Origin: Archangium violaceum
Lineage (GTDB): Bacteria; Myxococcota; Myxococcia; Myxococcales; Myxococcaceae
Assembly: GCF_016859125.1 (NCBI RefSeq)
Contig: NZ_CP069338.1
Location: 6,325,501-6,389,500, forward strand
Length of the DNA stretch: 64,000 bases
Direction: 5' to 3'
Part shown: piece by piece, positions 16,432-24,985 of the stretch
Layout of the letters: each line of letters begins with the position of its first letter
Position numbering within the stretch: the stretch's first letter is position 1
Made by a program: the position numbers and the translations under genes
The notes under the pieces: model-generated
The model's input: only the letters and a program-made list of their open reading frames with translations
Told to the model about the DNA's origin: nothing
The model's database searches: none

Positions 16432-16467
16432 CCCTCACCCTAACCCTCTCCCGAGGGGAGAGGGGAC
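16432..16467. repeat. Interspersed palindromic repeat, copy 3
   Basis: CCCTCACCCTAACCCTCTCC followed by the arm GAGGGGAGAGGGG. It begins 8 bp after the stop of the minus-strand outer-membrane protein gene, so the hairpin may serve as that gene's 3' end. Confidence 0.7.
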
Positions 16468-16475
16468 ATTCTCCA

Positions 16476-17384
16476 CTAGAAGTCCAGGCCGAGCGTGGTG
16501 CTGAAGGCGACCACCGCGGGTAGGGCACGGTCCGTCGTCACACCCGAGCTGGTCACCGGGATGGTGCCCTGGCTGCTGAGGGAGAACTCGGCGCCGAGCT
16601 GCAGCGCGCCGCCGATGAAGCGCACACCGCCGTAGAAGCGGGTGTTGATGTTCTCCCCCATCTTCACCTGCGTGTAGACGCCGGTGTTGTCCAGGCCCGC
16701 GTAGGGGTTGGCCGGGTTGAGCGTGCTGTCCAGCGTCCGCCCCTGATCGAAATCGATCGTGTCCGAGCTGGCCATCACGCCCGTGAAGTCGATGCCGCCG
16801 TAAGGCGTGAGCGTCACCATTCCGCCGAGCGGGAACTGCTTGCCCACGCCCAGGTCCAGGCCGGTCGCTGTCAGATCGAAGTCCCTGTTGCCCATCAGGC
16901 GCGTCACGTGGAGACGCACGCCGATGTCGGGCAGCCAGGTGAAGCCCTCGTTGACGGCCCACTTCAGCTCGCCGGTGGTAGCGAACATGCTGCTGCGGTC
17001 GATCCACCCCACGCGCGCCCCGAGCTCGAGCGAGAAGGGCAGGCCCTTGCGCACGTGCACCGAGGGCAGCAGCAGCGAGCCCGTCTGCGGACGCTCCGTG
17101 GGCAGGAGCACGCTGGAGGGGAGGCTGACGACGCTCAGCTCCGCGTTGAGGGCGAAGCCCGCGTGCCCCAGCGTCTCCGGGGGCATCAGGTTCGCCGAGG
17201 TCATCACCGCGGCGAAGGTGCGCGCGAAGGCTCGGAAGTTCGCGTTGGCCTCCGAGTTGATGTTGTCCAGGCCCGGCTCCGCTTTGCCGAACTTCGTGAT
17301 CTGCGTGAAGTCGTTGCGATCCGCGTACGCGGCGGGACCGCACACCAGCACCGCGAGGGCCATCCAACGGCTGAACGTCCGCAT
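16476..17384 (-). CDS. Secreted beta-barrel outer-membrane protein, unknown
   Basis: A 302-residue protein with a Sec signal (MALAVLVCGPAAYA, cut before DRND). The body alternates polar and hydrophobic residues as beta strands do (LLPSVHVRKGLPFSLELGAR; VTLTPYGGIDFTGVM; TRFYGGVRFIGGALQLGAEF) and ends GLDF, the terminal Phe typical of Bam-inserted barrels. There is no enzyme motif. It is monocistronic, with a palindromic repeat right after the stop. The product may be a pore or structural barrel; the function is unknown. Confidence 0.72.
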   Translation of the reverse strand: MRTFSRWMALAVLVCGPAAYADRNDFTQITKFGKAEPGLDNINSEANANFRAFARTFAAVMTSANLMPPETLGHAGFALNAELSVVSLPSSVLLPTERPQTGSLLLPSVHVRKGLPFSLELGARVGWIDRSSMFATTGELKWAVNEGFTWLPDIGVRLHVTRLMGNRDFDLTATGLDLGVGKQFPLGGMVTLTPYGGIDFTGVMASSDTIDFDQGRTLDSTLNPANPYAGLDNTGVYTQVKMGENINTRFYGGVRFIGGALQLGAEFSLSSQGTIPVTSSGVTTDRALPAVVAFSTTLGLDF

Positions 17385-17463
17385 CCTCAGTACCGCCTCC
17401 CAGGCACACGTCCGGCGACGGCGCCAAACGGAGTGACGCTAGCGTGCGTCCGAGGAGAGCGTC

Positions 17464-17514
17464 AATAAAACGGGCGGCTTCCGAGGGGGCCCGGGGCCCC
17501 GACGAAAGCCGCCC
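17464..17514 (-). terminator. Intrinsic terminator after the S41 peptidase gene
   Basis: Minus-strand GGGCGGCTTTCG pairs with CGGAAGCCGCCC across a GC-rich inner GGGGCCC/GGGCCCC stem, then TTTTATT. This is a textbook hairpin plus U-run about 30 nt beyond the stop at 17545. Confidence 0.9.
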
Positions 17515-17544
17515 GGATGGCAGCCGATCAGCCGCGCTACTTCC

Positions 17545-20500
17545 TTACGGCGTCACCGACTTGGTCGGCTTGGTGGCCGTGGCCGGCGCCGCCACCTTCT
17601 GGGCCATCTCGGCCGGACGGCGGCGGATGACCAGGGTGCGGCGGCTGGCGAAGTCGGTGCTCTCGCGCGCCACCACCAGGACGGCGTTGTTGCCCTCCTT
17701 CAGGGAGAACTCGGTGGAGAACTTCAGCTTGTGCGGCTCGCCCTTACCGTGGGTGTTGGCGCCCTGGAAGTAGACCTTCTGGTCGTTCACCAGGACGTAC
17801 ATGTCCAGCAGGCCCTGGGCGTCATCCACCTCGCCGGAGAGCGTGTACTTCTCACCGTTGGCCACCAGGCCACCCTGGCTGGCGTCCACGTCGAGCCTGA
17901 TCTCCGGCGGCGAGCGGCGGGCCACGTACGTCACCCCCTGGAGGACCGAGGTCGAGGCCTTGCCGCGCGTGTCGCGGGCATCCTGGGCGCGCACGAAGGC
18001 GAAGCGCTCCCTGTCCAGCTCCACCCGGTAGAAGCCCTTGGTGACGGCCTCGGTGTTGAGCACCACCGAGCGCGGCAGCTTGCCGAGCACCGGGGCGTCC
18101 TGCTGCGGGGCGGCCAGCAGCTCCGCCTTCTCCGCCACCTTCACCAGGCCCTTCTTCGGCTCGAACTTCGCCACCGCGGCGTCCGCCACGGGCATCTGCA
18201 GCTTCTCCATGGCGAACTCCTCGAGCGGCTCGTCGAAGATGGTCAGCTTCAGCGGGAAGGTGTTCTCCTTGAAGCCCTTTTTCACCTGGAGCTGGAAGCG
18301 CGCCGTCTTCGTCTCGCCCGGGGCGATCTCGCCCAGTTTGAAGCGGCCCTTCTCGATGAAGATGTTCGCGTCGCCCGCGTTCTTGATCTGCGCGGACGTG
18401 TCGAGCGCCTTGCCCTTGCCGGTGTTCGTCACGTCCAGCACGACGGTGATGTCCTCGCCACGCTGGGCGACGCCGTCGCGGTTGCACGACGCGCAGTCGT
18501 CGAGCACCTGCCAGTTGAAGGCGAAGGAGGGACGCGGCAGCTCCGTGAAGTTCAGCTCGCTCACCAGGGTGGTGGGCAGCACGCCGTGGTCGTCCAGGAA
18601 CTTCACCGTCACGTCGTCGCGGCGCGAGGTGAGATCCTTGGGCAGGCGCACCTTCACCTTCCACGTCTTCTTCTCACCCGGGGCGAGGCTGCCGATGAGG
18701 AACTCGCGGCGGTCCAGGTAGTAGTTGTCGCTCTCCGTCCAGGCGCGCACGCGCTTGAGCGGCTCGGTGCCCTTGTTCTCCGCGGTGAGCACCAGGTCGA
18801 ACGTCTCGCCCGCGGGGATGCGCTGGTCGGGGGGGGGGCTGAAGGTGGCCGCGAGCTTCACGTCCTTGGGCGTGGGGCCCGGGCTCCAGTCCACGTTGAG
18901 CGCGCTGATGGCGGAGTTGATGCGCTGCTCCTCGTCGCGGCGCTTCTTCTCCACGAAATCCTTGCCCTTCTGCAGCATCTGGCGGCGGTCCGTGTAGGGC
19001 ACCTGGAGGACGTAGTCGCGGGCGAACAGCACCTCGAAGTCCTCCTTCACCTCGTCCTGGCTCTCCGCGTCCAGCTGATCATCCAGCTCCTCGCCCGAGC
19101 CGATGGAGTCCACGTCCAGCAGGTGCTTGTTGGTGGTCGACTTGGGGTCCTCCTTCGTGGCGACCCCGGGGTTCTTGTCGGCCTCCTCCTGCTTCTTGGT
19201 GAGGGCCTGCTGCTGCTTCTCGTCGATCTTCAGGTACTTCAGCGTCTCCAGCGGCTTCTCGCGGCCGAGCACGTCCTCGCGCTTCTTGGCCACCGAGTCC
19301 GAGTTCGGGTTGCCGAAGTGCTGATCCAGGTCCGCCTCGCCAATCGTCTTGCGCGGGGCGAACACGAGCACGCGCTCGTCGGTGACGGCCGAGGGAATCA
19401 GCTCGATGTCCGGGACGATGCCGACCTCCTGGATGGAGACGTCGCCCGGGGTGAGGTACTTGGCGATGGTCAGCTTCAGCGCGCTGTCGTCCGGGAAGTC
19501 ATAGAGCACCTGCACGCTGCCCTTGCCGAACGTCTGGCGGCCGATGATGACCGCGCGGTTGAGGTTCTTGAGCGCGCCAGCGACGATCTCCGACGCCGAG
19601 GCGCTGCCCGCGTTCACCAGCACGGCGATGGGGAAGGTGTCCTCGCCCTCGTCCGCCCGGGCCCGCTTCTCCTCGCGCAGCTTGTCCGACAGGCCCACCG
19701 TCGAGACGATGGTGCCGTTGGAGACGAACGTGTCCGACACCTGGATGGCCTGCTCCAGCAGACCGCCCGGGTTGCCGCGCATGTCGAGCACCACGCCCTT
19801 GAGCCCACCCTTGGACTCGGTCTGCCGGCGCATGTCCGCCAGCGCCGCCTGCAGGTCACGCGTGGTGTTGCCCTGGAAGTTCTTCAGCCGGATGTAGCCC
19901 ACGTTGCCGGCGAGCAGCTTGGACTGCACGCTCTCGATGGAGATCATCGCGCGGCTGAGCGTCATGGGGTGCGGCTTGTCCCAGCCCTTGCGCTCCACGG
20001 TGATGCTGATGCGGCTGTCCACCGGGCCGCGCAGCTTGGACACGGCCTCGTTGAGGTCCATGTTGACCGTGGACTCCTCGCCAATCTTCTTGATCTGATC
20101 GTCCTTCTGGATGCCCGCGCGCGCCGCCGGCGTCTTGGGCAGCACCTTCACGACGGTGAGGTTGCCCTCGCGCATCTGGATGACGAAGCCCAGGCCACCG
20201 AACTCACCCTTGGTGGACAGCTTCATCTCCCGGTACACCTCGGGGCGCAGCAGCACCGAGTGCGGATCCAACGTGGAGAGCATCCCGTTGACGGCCGCGT
20301 ACTCGATGTCGCGGGTGTCGTCCATGGGACGCATGTTCTTGTTCACGAAGTCGAAGACGTCCTTGAGCGTGAAGGACATCTTCCAGAGCGAGTCGACGTG
20401 GCTGATGTCGAACTCGCGCGTCTTGCCGTTGACGTTGACGCTGAGCTTGCCCGTCTCGGCGTTGCCGTCCACGAGCACGTCCGGGACGCTCTTCTCCACG

Positions 20501-20781
20501 TACTCCAGCGCGGAGATCATCATCTCCTTGGGCTTCACGCGCTTGGGGTCGACGTAGTTGTCCTTCACGTAGAGGATGACCTTCGTGAAGACGCGCAGGG
20601 AGGAGAGGTCGTGCGTCGGGCCGCCCTTCTCGCCAGCGATGCGGTTGGAGTCAGTGGCGTTTGCCTGGCCGGCCTCCGCCGCGCCCAGTGTCAGGGGCAG
20701 GGGTGCCCGGTCGTTGCCCACGAGGGCCCAGGCGCCAAGGAGAACGGCGACGGCGGTGATCCGGCGAAAGAGTCGCGGCAT
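17545..20781 (-). CDS. PDZ/S41 carboxyl-terminal protease with long C-terminal extension
   Basis: A 1078-residue exported protease. After an N-terminal signal/anchor (ITAVAVLLGAWALVG), a Ctp N-terminal domain spans about 60-180, a PDZ domain about 190-270 (GGLGFVIQMREGNLTVVKVL), and the S41 core about 280-460. The core has the Ser/Lys dyad: Ser395 in AGSASASEIVAG and Lys420 in RQTFGKGSVQ, 25 residues apart as in Tsp/CtpA. An acidic charged region follows (about 480-640), then roughly 430 residues of beta-rich, CARDB/APHP-like domains (GKGKALDTSAQIKNAG). Typical CtpA ends near residue 450, so over half is extra and probably binds substrate. It is monocistronic with its own terminator. Confidence 0.9.
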   Translation of the reverse strand: MPRLFRRITAVAVLLGAWALVGNDRAPLPLTLGAAEAGQANATDSNRIAGEKGGPTHDLSSLRVFTKVILYVKDNYVDPKRVKPKEMMISALEYVEKSVPDVLVDGNAETGKLSVNVNGKTREFDISHVDSLWKMSFTLKDVFDFVNKNMRPMDDTRDIEYAAVNGMLSTLDPHSVLLRPEVYREMKLSTKGEFGGLGFVIQMREGNLTVVKVLPKTPAARAGIQKDDQIKKIGEESTVNMDLNEAVSKLRGPVDSRISITVERKGWDKPHPMTLSRAMISIESVQSKLLAGNVGYIRLKNFQGNTTRDLQAALADMRRQTESKGGLKGVVLDMRGNPGGLLEQAIQVSDTFVSNGTIVSTVGLSDKLREEKRARADEGEDTFPIAVLVNAGSASASEIVAGALKNLNRAVIIGRQTFGKGSVQVLYDFPDDSALKLTIAKYLTPGDVSIQEVGIVPDIELIPSAVTDERVLVFAPRKTIGEADLDQHFGNPNSDSVAKKREDVLGREKPLETLKYLKIDEKQQQALTKKQEEADKNPGVATKEDPKSTTNKHLLDVDSIGSGEELDDQLDAESQDEVKEDFEVLFARDYVLQVPYTDRRQMLQKGKDFVEKKRRDEEQRINSAISALNVDWSPGPTPKDVKLAATFSPPPDQRIPAGETFDLVLTAENKGTEPLKRVRAWTESDNYYLDRREFLIGSLAPGEKKTWKVKVRLPKDLTSRRDDVTVKFLDDHGVLPTTLVSELNFTELPRPSFAFNWQVLDDCASCNRDGVAQRGEDITVVLDVTNTGKGKALDTSAQIKNAGDANIFIEKGRFKLGEIAPGETKTARFQLQVKKGFKENTFPLKLTIFDEPLEEFAMEKLQMPVADAAVAKFEPKKGLVKVAEKAELLAAPQQDAPVLGKLPRSVVLNTEAVTKGFYRVELDRERFAFVRAQDARDTRGKASTSVLQGVTYVARRSPPEIRLDVDASQGGLVANGEKYTLSGEVDDAQGLLDMYVLVNDQKVYFQGANTHGKGEPHKLKFSTEFSLKEGNNAVLVVARESTDFASRRTLVIRRRPAEMAQKVAAPATATKPTKSVTP

Positions 20782-21005
20782 GGTTCATCCAGATTGGAGC
20801 CCGTGGGCCCCGGGGGTGATGCGTGAAAAGCCCTGCGAAATCCAGCGGTTGCCGATGAGGAACGGGGCCAGGAGCGACCGGGCAAGCCTAATCATGGACC
20901 CCTGGTGCTTCAAGCGGACGCCTCTGTGCAACGTTGGAGAACGCCACGAGCGTGCGCTGCGTTCCCGCGCCCGGGGCCACCGGACGAGACAACCGGGCGG
21001 GAGGA

Positions 21006-21806
21006 TTATTTCCCGGCCGGGGGTGGGGGCACGTTCCCCACGGCGAGCAACCCCCGGTAGAGGAGCGTGCCGCCGACCACGGCCACCGGGAGGAAGAAGC
21101 TGTTGAGCAGGGGCACCCAGAGCAGGACGTAGACGCCCGCCCCGAAGCCCAGGCAGAGCAGCCAGCGCTGGCGCATCACCCGGCGCACCTCGGCGAAGGG
21201 GTACTGGTGGCGCGTCATGGGAGCGGCCAGGTGCTCTCCCGCCAGCCAGAGCACCGTCCATCCGGTTCCCAACACCGTCCACGCCGTGTTTCCCAGCACG
21301 GGGATCAGGTTGAGGGGGAAGAGCAGGGCCAGCCCCAAGACGAGGAAGAGGACGCGCGCCAGGGTATGCGCCACGCCGGTGACCAGGCCCTGGGTGAAGG
21401 CACCGAGCCGGAAGGGGGGCGGCGTGTAGCCACCGCACTGCTCCTCGGTGAGCTCGGACAGGGGATCCTGCAGCGGCGCCAGCACCAGGGGCAGTACCAC
21501 GTTGGCGCCCACCACCAGCAGGACGAGGAACATCAGCACCAGGAGCACGTACCAGACGGCCTGTCCGTACCAGGCCTCGGGGCGGGTCCACATCCACCCC
21601 AGCAGCTGCGGCGTGTACATCCAGACCAGGGCGAAGAGGCCTCCCAGTGCCACCAGTGTAACGACCGCGCACAGGGTGGAGAGGCGCAGCAGCCGCGGCG
21701 TCCGGAAGATGAGGCTCCAGGCCCGGCCGAGCAGGCCAAGCCCCTGGAAGAAATCCGCCGGACCGGGCCGGGCGGAGAGTGTGGGCACCGGCGAGGGGTG
21801 GGTCAT
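21006..21806 (-). CDS. EI24/CysZ-like integral membrane protein
   Basis: A 266-residue protein with about six hydrophobic helices (LCAVVTLVALGGLFALVWMY; LLVLMFLVLLVVGANVVLPL; VLFLVLGLALLFPLNLIPVL; GAGVYVLLWVPLLNSFFLPV) and the family segment FPLNLIPVLGNTAW, matching EI24-domain proteins related to CysZ. CysZ imports sulfate for cysteine synthesis. The divergent neighbour is gshA, which consumes cysteine, so the pairing is suggestive but no cys gene is near. ATG 21806 was chosen; a TTG at 21824 would add six residues. Confidence 0.8.
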   Translation of the reverse strand: MTHPSPVPTLSARPGPADFFQGLGLLGRAWSLIFRTPRLLRLSTLCAVVTLVALGGLFALVWMYTPQLLGWMWTRPEAWYGQAVWYVLLVLMFLVLLVVGANVVLPLVLAPLQDPLSELTEEQCGGYTPPPFRLGAFTQGLVTGVAHTLARVLFLVLGLALLFPLNLIPVLGNTAWTVLGTGWTVLWLAGEHLAAPMTRHQYPFAEVRRVMRQRWLLCLGFGAGVYVLLWVPLLNSFFLPVAVVGGTLLYRGLLAVGNVPPPPAGK

Positions 21807-21864
21807 CTCCGAGACGATGCGCAAATGACGGCGGCACGGTCAACGATCGTTATATAGGGCCGCC

Positions 21865-23202
21865 ATGTCTCTCGACCTCCAGCGCTCAGCCTCCGAGCCG
21901 ATCACCTCCATCGATATGCTCCTGGCCGGTTTCCGGTCCGCGGAGAAGCCTCGTTCCAAGCACCTGCTGGGACTCGAGCACGAGAAATTCGTCTATCCGA
22001 TCCAGGGCGCGAGCCAGGTGGCCTACGAGGGACCCTCGGGGATTGGCGCGCTGCTCGAGCGGCTGGTTCCGGCCGGTTACACCCCCTTCCGGGAGACGCC
22101 GACCTCTCCCATCATCGCCCTGCAGAAGGGGCTGCTCACCATCTCCCTGGAGCCCGGCGGCCAGTTCGAGCTGTCCGGCTCGCCCTGGCGCACCGCGCGC
22201 GAGGCCCACGCCGAGAACCTGGCCCACCTGGAAGAGGTGAAGGCCGCCGCCGGGGCGCTCGGTCTGAGGTTGGTGGCCCTGGGCTACCGGCCCTTCGGCA
22301 CGCCGCGGGCCATGTCGTGGATGCCCAAGACGCGCTACGTCGCCATGCGCCAGAGCCTCCCCGAGCGCGGCCCGCTGGCGCACAACATGATGTTGATGAC
22401 CTCCACCGGTCAGGTGTCGCTCGACTGGGAGGACGAGGCCGACTGCGTGCGCAAGACGGTGCTGGTGGCGCGCCTGGCACCGCTGCTGGTGGCCCTCTAC
22501 GCCAACAGCCCGCTGGTGGATGGCAAGCCCTCCGGCTACCTCTCGTTCCGCAGCCGGGTGTGGGACGAGGTGGATCCCACGCGCTGTGGCTACCTGCGCT
22601 CCTTCTTCGACGGCTCCTTCTCCTACCGCGCCTACGTGGAGTGGGCCCTGGACGCGCCCATCCTCTTCCTGCGGCGCAACGGTGAGTACCTCCGCCCGAA
22701 GATGACCTTCCGCCAGTTCATCCAGCAGGGCTTCGAGGGCAGCCCCGCCGACATGAGCGACTGGACGGACCACCTCTCCACGCTCTTCCCCGAGGTGCGG
22801 CTGAAGAAGGTCGTCGAGGTGCGCGGCGCGGACTGCGCGTCGGCGCCGATGACGGGCGCGCTCGCGGCGCTGTGGCGCGGGCTGCTGTACGACCGCGGCG
22901 CGATGGAGGAGGCCGAGCGGCTGCTGCCGCGGCTGTCCTATGAGGAGCACCTGGCCTTCCACGACACCGCGCGCCGTCAGGGTCTGGCCGGGCGGCTCGG
23001 CACCCACGAGCTGCACCGGTTGGCCGCGGAGATGGTGGCCATCGCCCGGCGTGGCCTGGAGCGCCTGGATGCCGCCGATGCGCCCCTGCTCGAGCCGCTC
23101 GCCGATGTGGCCGCCTCGGGCCGCTCGCCCGCCCAGTCCGTGCTGGATGTCTGGGAGCGAGACCCTCGCCCCGAGGCCCTTCTCCGTCATTTCACGCTTT
23201 GA
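21865..23202 (+). CDS. gshA: Glutamate-cysteine ligase (GCS2/plant type)
   Basis: A 445-residue cytoplasmic enzyme making gamma-glutamylcysteine, the first step of glutathione synthesis, and of the group shared by proteobacteria and plants. Visible family features are the metal/ATP-binding LGLEHEKFVYPI, SLEPGGQFELSGSPW, SLDWEDEADCVRKT, SYLSFRSRVW and KVVEVRGADCASAPMTG. Length is normal. A TTATAT hexamer at 21850-21855 lies only about 10 nt before the ATG, so transcription may start almost at the start codon. A hairpin follows the gene. gshB is not in the window. Confidence 0.9.
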   Translation: MSLDLQRSASEPITSIDMLLAGFRSAEKPRSKHLLGLEHEKFVYPIQGASQVAYEGPSGIGALLERLVPAGYTPFRETPTSPIIALQKGLLTISLEPGGQFELSGSPWRTAREAHAENLAHLEEVKAAAGALGLRLVALGYRPFGTPRAMSWMPKTRYVAMRQSLPERGPLAHNMMLMTSTGQVSLDWEDEADCVRKTVLVARLAPLLVALYANSPLVDGKPSGYLSFRSRVWDEVDPTRCGYLRSFFDGSFSYRAYVEWALDAPILFLRRNGEYLRPKMTFRQFIQQGFEGSPADMSDWTDHLSTLFPEVRLKKVVEVRGADCASAPMTGALAALWRGLLYDRGAMEEAERLLPRLSYEEHLAFHDTARRQGLAGRLGTHELHRLAAEMVAIARRGLERLDAADAPLLEPLADVAASGRSPAQSVLDVWERDPRPEALLRHFTL

Positions 23203-23249
23203 CGGGTTTTCAACGCATACCGCATCGATGAAAAAATCCGTCATGACTT

Positions 23250-23283
23250 GAACGGCCATCTGAGGTATTGGCCGTTCGGGTTT
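23250..23283 (+). terminator. Possible terminator after gshA
   Basis: GAACGGCCA (23250-23258) and TGGCCGTTC (23269-23277) form a perfect 9-bp stem followed by GGGTTTC. The U-run is short, so termination may be weak. Confidence 0.5.
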
Positions 23284-23318
23284 CGGGTGCCCGGAGCTGC
23301 TTCCGAGAGGCCATCACG

Positions 23319-24962
23319 ATGACGGTGCGCGGAAAGATCCTGCTGTTCGCGGCGGTGGCGGTGGGGCTCGTCGCGGTGCTCGGGGGAACGCTGTTCTCCA
23401 TGGCGAGCCGGGGGCTGTGGAGCACGCAGTTGATGTTCTCCATGCACGAGCAGAACGTCTTCTACGGCGGGCTGATCTCGGACTCCATGAAGGTGCCCCA
23501 TGCCCTGCTCGATGCACATGAGAAGGGGCAGGACACCGGGAAGGTGCTCGACGAACAGCTGCGGCGCATCGAGGCGGACTTCGCGCACCTCCGGGAGCTG
23601 GTGCGGCAGCAGATGGCACCCGAGGCGCTGCCCGCGGAGCTCGCCCGGATCGACGAGTTGAACCACGCGCACCTGGGGTGGATGCGGCGCATGGCGGCGC
23701 GCCTTCGCGAGTTCCCCGCGGGCGGTGAGGACCGGCTCCTGCATGAGTCGCTCGATGCCTTCGAACGGGAGGTGCTGCCCCTGCTCGACAAGGCCTGGAA
23801 GGTGAACAGCGCGCGTCAGGCGGAGCACAAGCGCTGGCGGTTCCTGACGCTCCACGCCAGTCAGGTGCTCGGAGCGGTCGTCCCGCTCGTGGCGCTGGTG
23901 CTCGTGTTCTTGATGGCGGCCACGTTGATCATCCCCTTGCGGCGCTCGTCGCGGGAGCTGACGCAGGGGGCGGAGCGCATCGGCCGGGGTGACTTCACCA
24001 CCGAGCTGCTGGTGTCGGGCGACGACGAGTACAGCACGCTGGCCAGGGCCTTCAACGGGATGGCCGCGGAGCTGCGCGACACCGTGCGGGAGAAGGAGCG
24101 GCTGGCCAAGGCGGAGGCGGAGGCCTCGGAGCGGGAGATGCGCCGCTACAACGCCCTGCTGGAGGAGACCGTGCGCCAGCGCACCGCCCAGCTGGAGGAG
24201 GCCAATGCCCAGCTCCTCTTCGCCGACCGGCTGGTGACCATGGGCCAGCTCGCGGCGGGCGTGGGGCACGAAATCAACAACCCGCTCGCGTTCATCCTCG
24301 GCAACCTCGGCTTCGCGCGGGAGGAGCTGGGCCGGCTCCAGGGGGCGCCCTCGTCCCAGGAGCGCGAGGAGCTGCTGGCGGCGCTCGCCGAGGCACACGA
24401 GGGGGCCGAGCGGGTGCGTCTGCTCGCGCAGGACCTGAAGCTGCTGTCCCACGCGGATGACGGGGCGAGCGGTCCGGTGGACCTGGGGGCCGTGCTGCGG
24501 AGCGCCTCGAAGATGGCGACGCATGAAATCCGCTACCGGGCGCGGCTCGTGATGGAGTCGGACGGACTGCCGCCGGTGCGGGGCAACGCGGCGCGTCTGT
24601 GCCAGGTGTTCCTCAACCTGCTCATCAACGCGGCGCACGCCATCGCGCCGGGTCAGGTGGAGCGCAATGAAATCAAGCTGCTGGCCCGAGCGGGTGCGGA
24701 TGCCCGCGTCTCAGTGGAGGTGAGTGACACCGGCTGCGGCATCGCGGCGGAGGACCTGGAGCGCATCTTCCGTCCGTTCTTCACCACCAAGCCCGCGGGA
24801 GTGGGGAGCGGACTGGGGCTCTCGGTATGCCAGCGCATCATCGTCGCGCATGGGGGAGAGCTCACCGTCGAGAGCGTGGTGGGCCGGGGCACCACCTTCC
24901 GCGTCGTCCTGCCGGCCCACGTCGCCGAGCAGGAGCCGAGGGCGGGTGCGATGGCGGCCTAG
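23319..24962 (+). CDS. Membrane sensor histidine kinase with HAMP domain
   Basis: A 547-residue kinase. The first membrane helix is at about 5-28, a helical periplasmic sensor at about 30-185 (four-helix-bundle-like, HALLDAHEKGQDTGKVLDEQ), a second helix at about 188-210 (GAVVPLVALVLVFLMAATLI), then HAMP and a coiled coil (EMRRYNALLEETVRQRTAQL). The HisKA phosphoacceptor is His317 in GVGHEINNPLAFI; HATPase_c has N box NLLINAAHAI, DTGCGIA and SGLGLSVCQRIIVAHGGEL. ATG 23319 follows GAGAGG. No response regulator is adjacent. It may share readthrough with gshA, but a hairpin separates them. Confidence 0.9.
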   Translation: MTVRGKILLFAAVAVGLVAVLGGTLFSMASRGLWSTQLMFSMHEQNVFYGGLISDSMKVPHALLDAHEKGQDTGKVLDEQLRRIEADFAHLRELVRQQMAPEALPAELARIDELNHAHLGWMRRMAARLREFPAGGEDRLLHESLDAFEREVLPLLDKAWKVNSARQAEHKRWRFLTLHASQVLGAVVPLVALVLVFLMAATLIIPLRRSSRELTQGAERIGRGDFTTELLVSGDDEYSTLARAFNGMAAELRDTVREKERLAKAEAEASEREMRRYNALLEETVRQRTAQLEEANAQLLFADRLVTMGQLAAGVGHEINNPLAFILGNLGFAREELGRLQGAPSSQEREELLAALAEAHEGAERVRLLAQDLKLLSHADDGASGPVDLGAVLRSASKMATHEIRYRARLVMESDGLPPVRGNAARLCQVFLNLLINAAHAIAPGQVERNEIKLLARAGADARVSVEVSDTGCGIAAEDLERIFRPFFTTKPAGVGSGLGLSVCQRIIVAHGGELTVESVVGRGTTFRVVLPAHVAEQEPRAGAMAA

Positions 24963-24985
24963 TGGAGAGGGGACATCCACGGCGC

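Noticed and set aside
17731-20826. A very long open frame antisense to the S41 protease gene
   Set aside because: It is Arg/Leu/Val/His-rich with no domain, and mirrors third-position GC bias of the real gene, which has clear motifs and a terminator.
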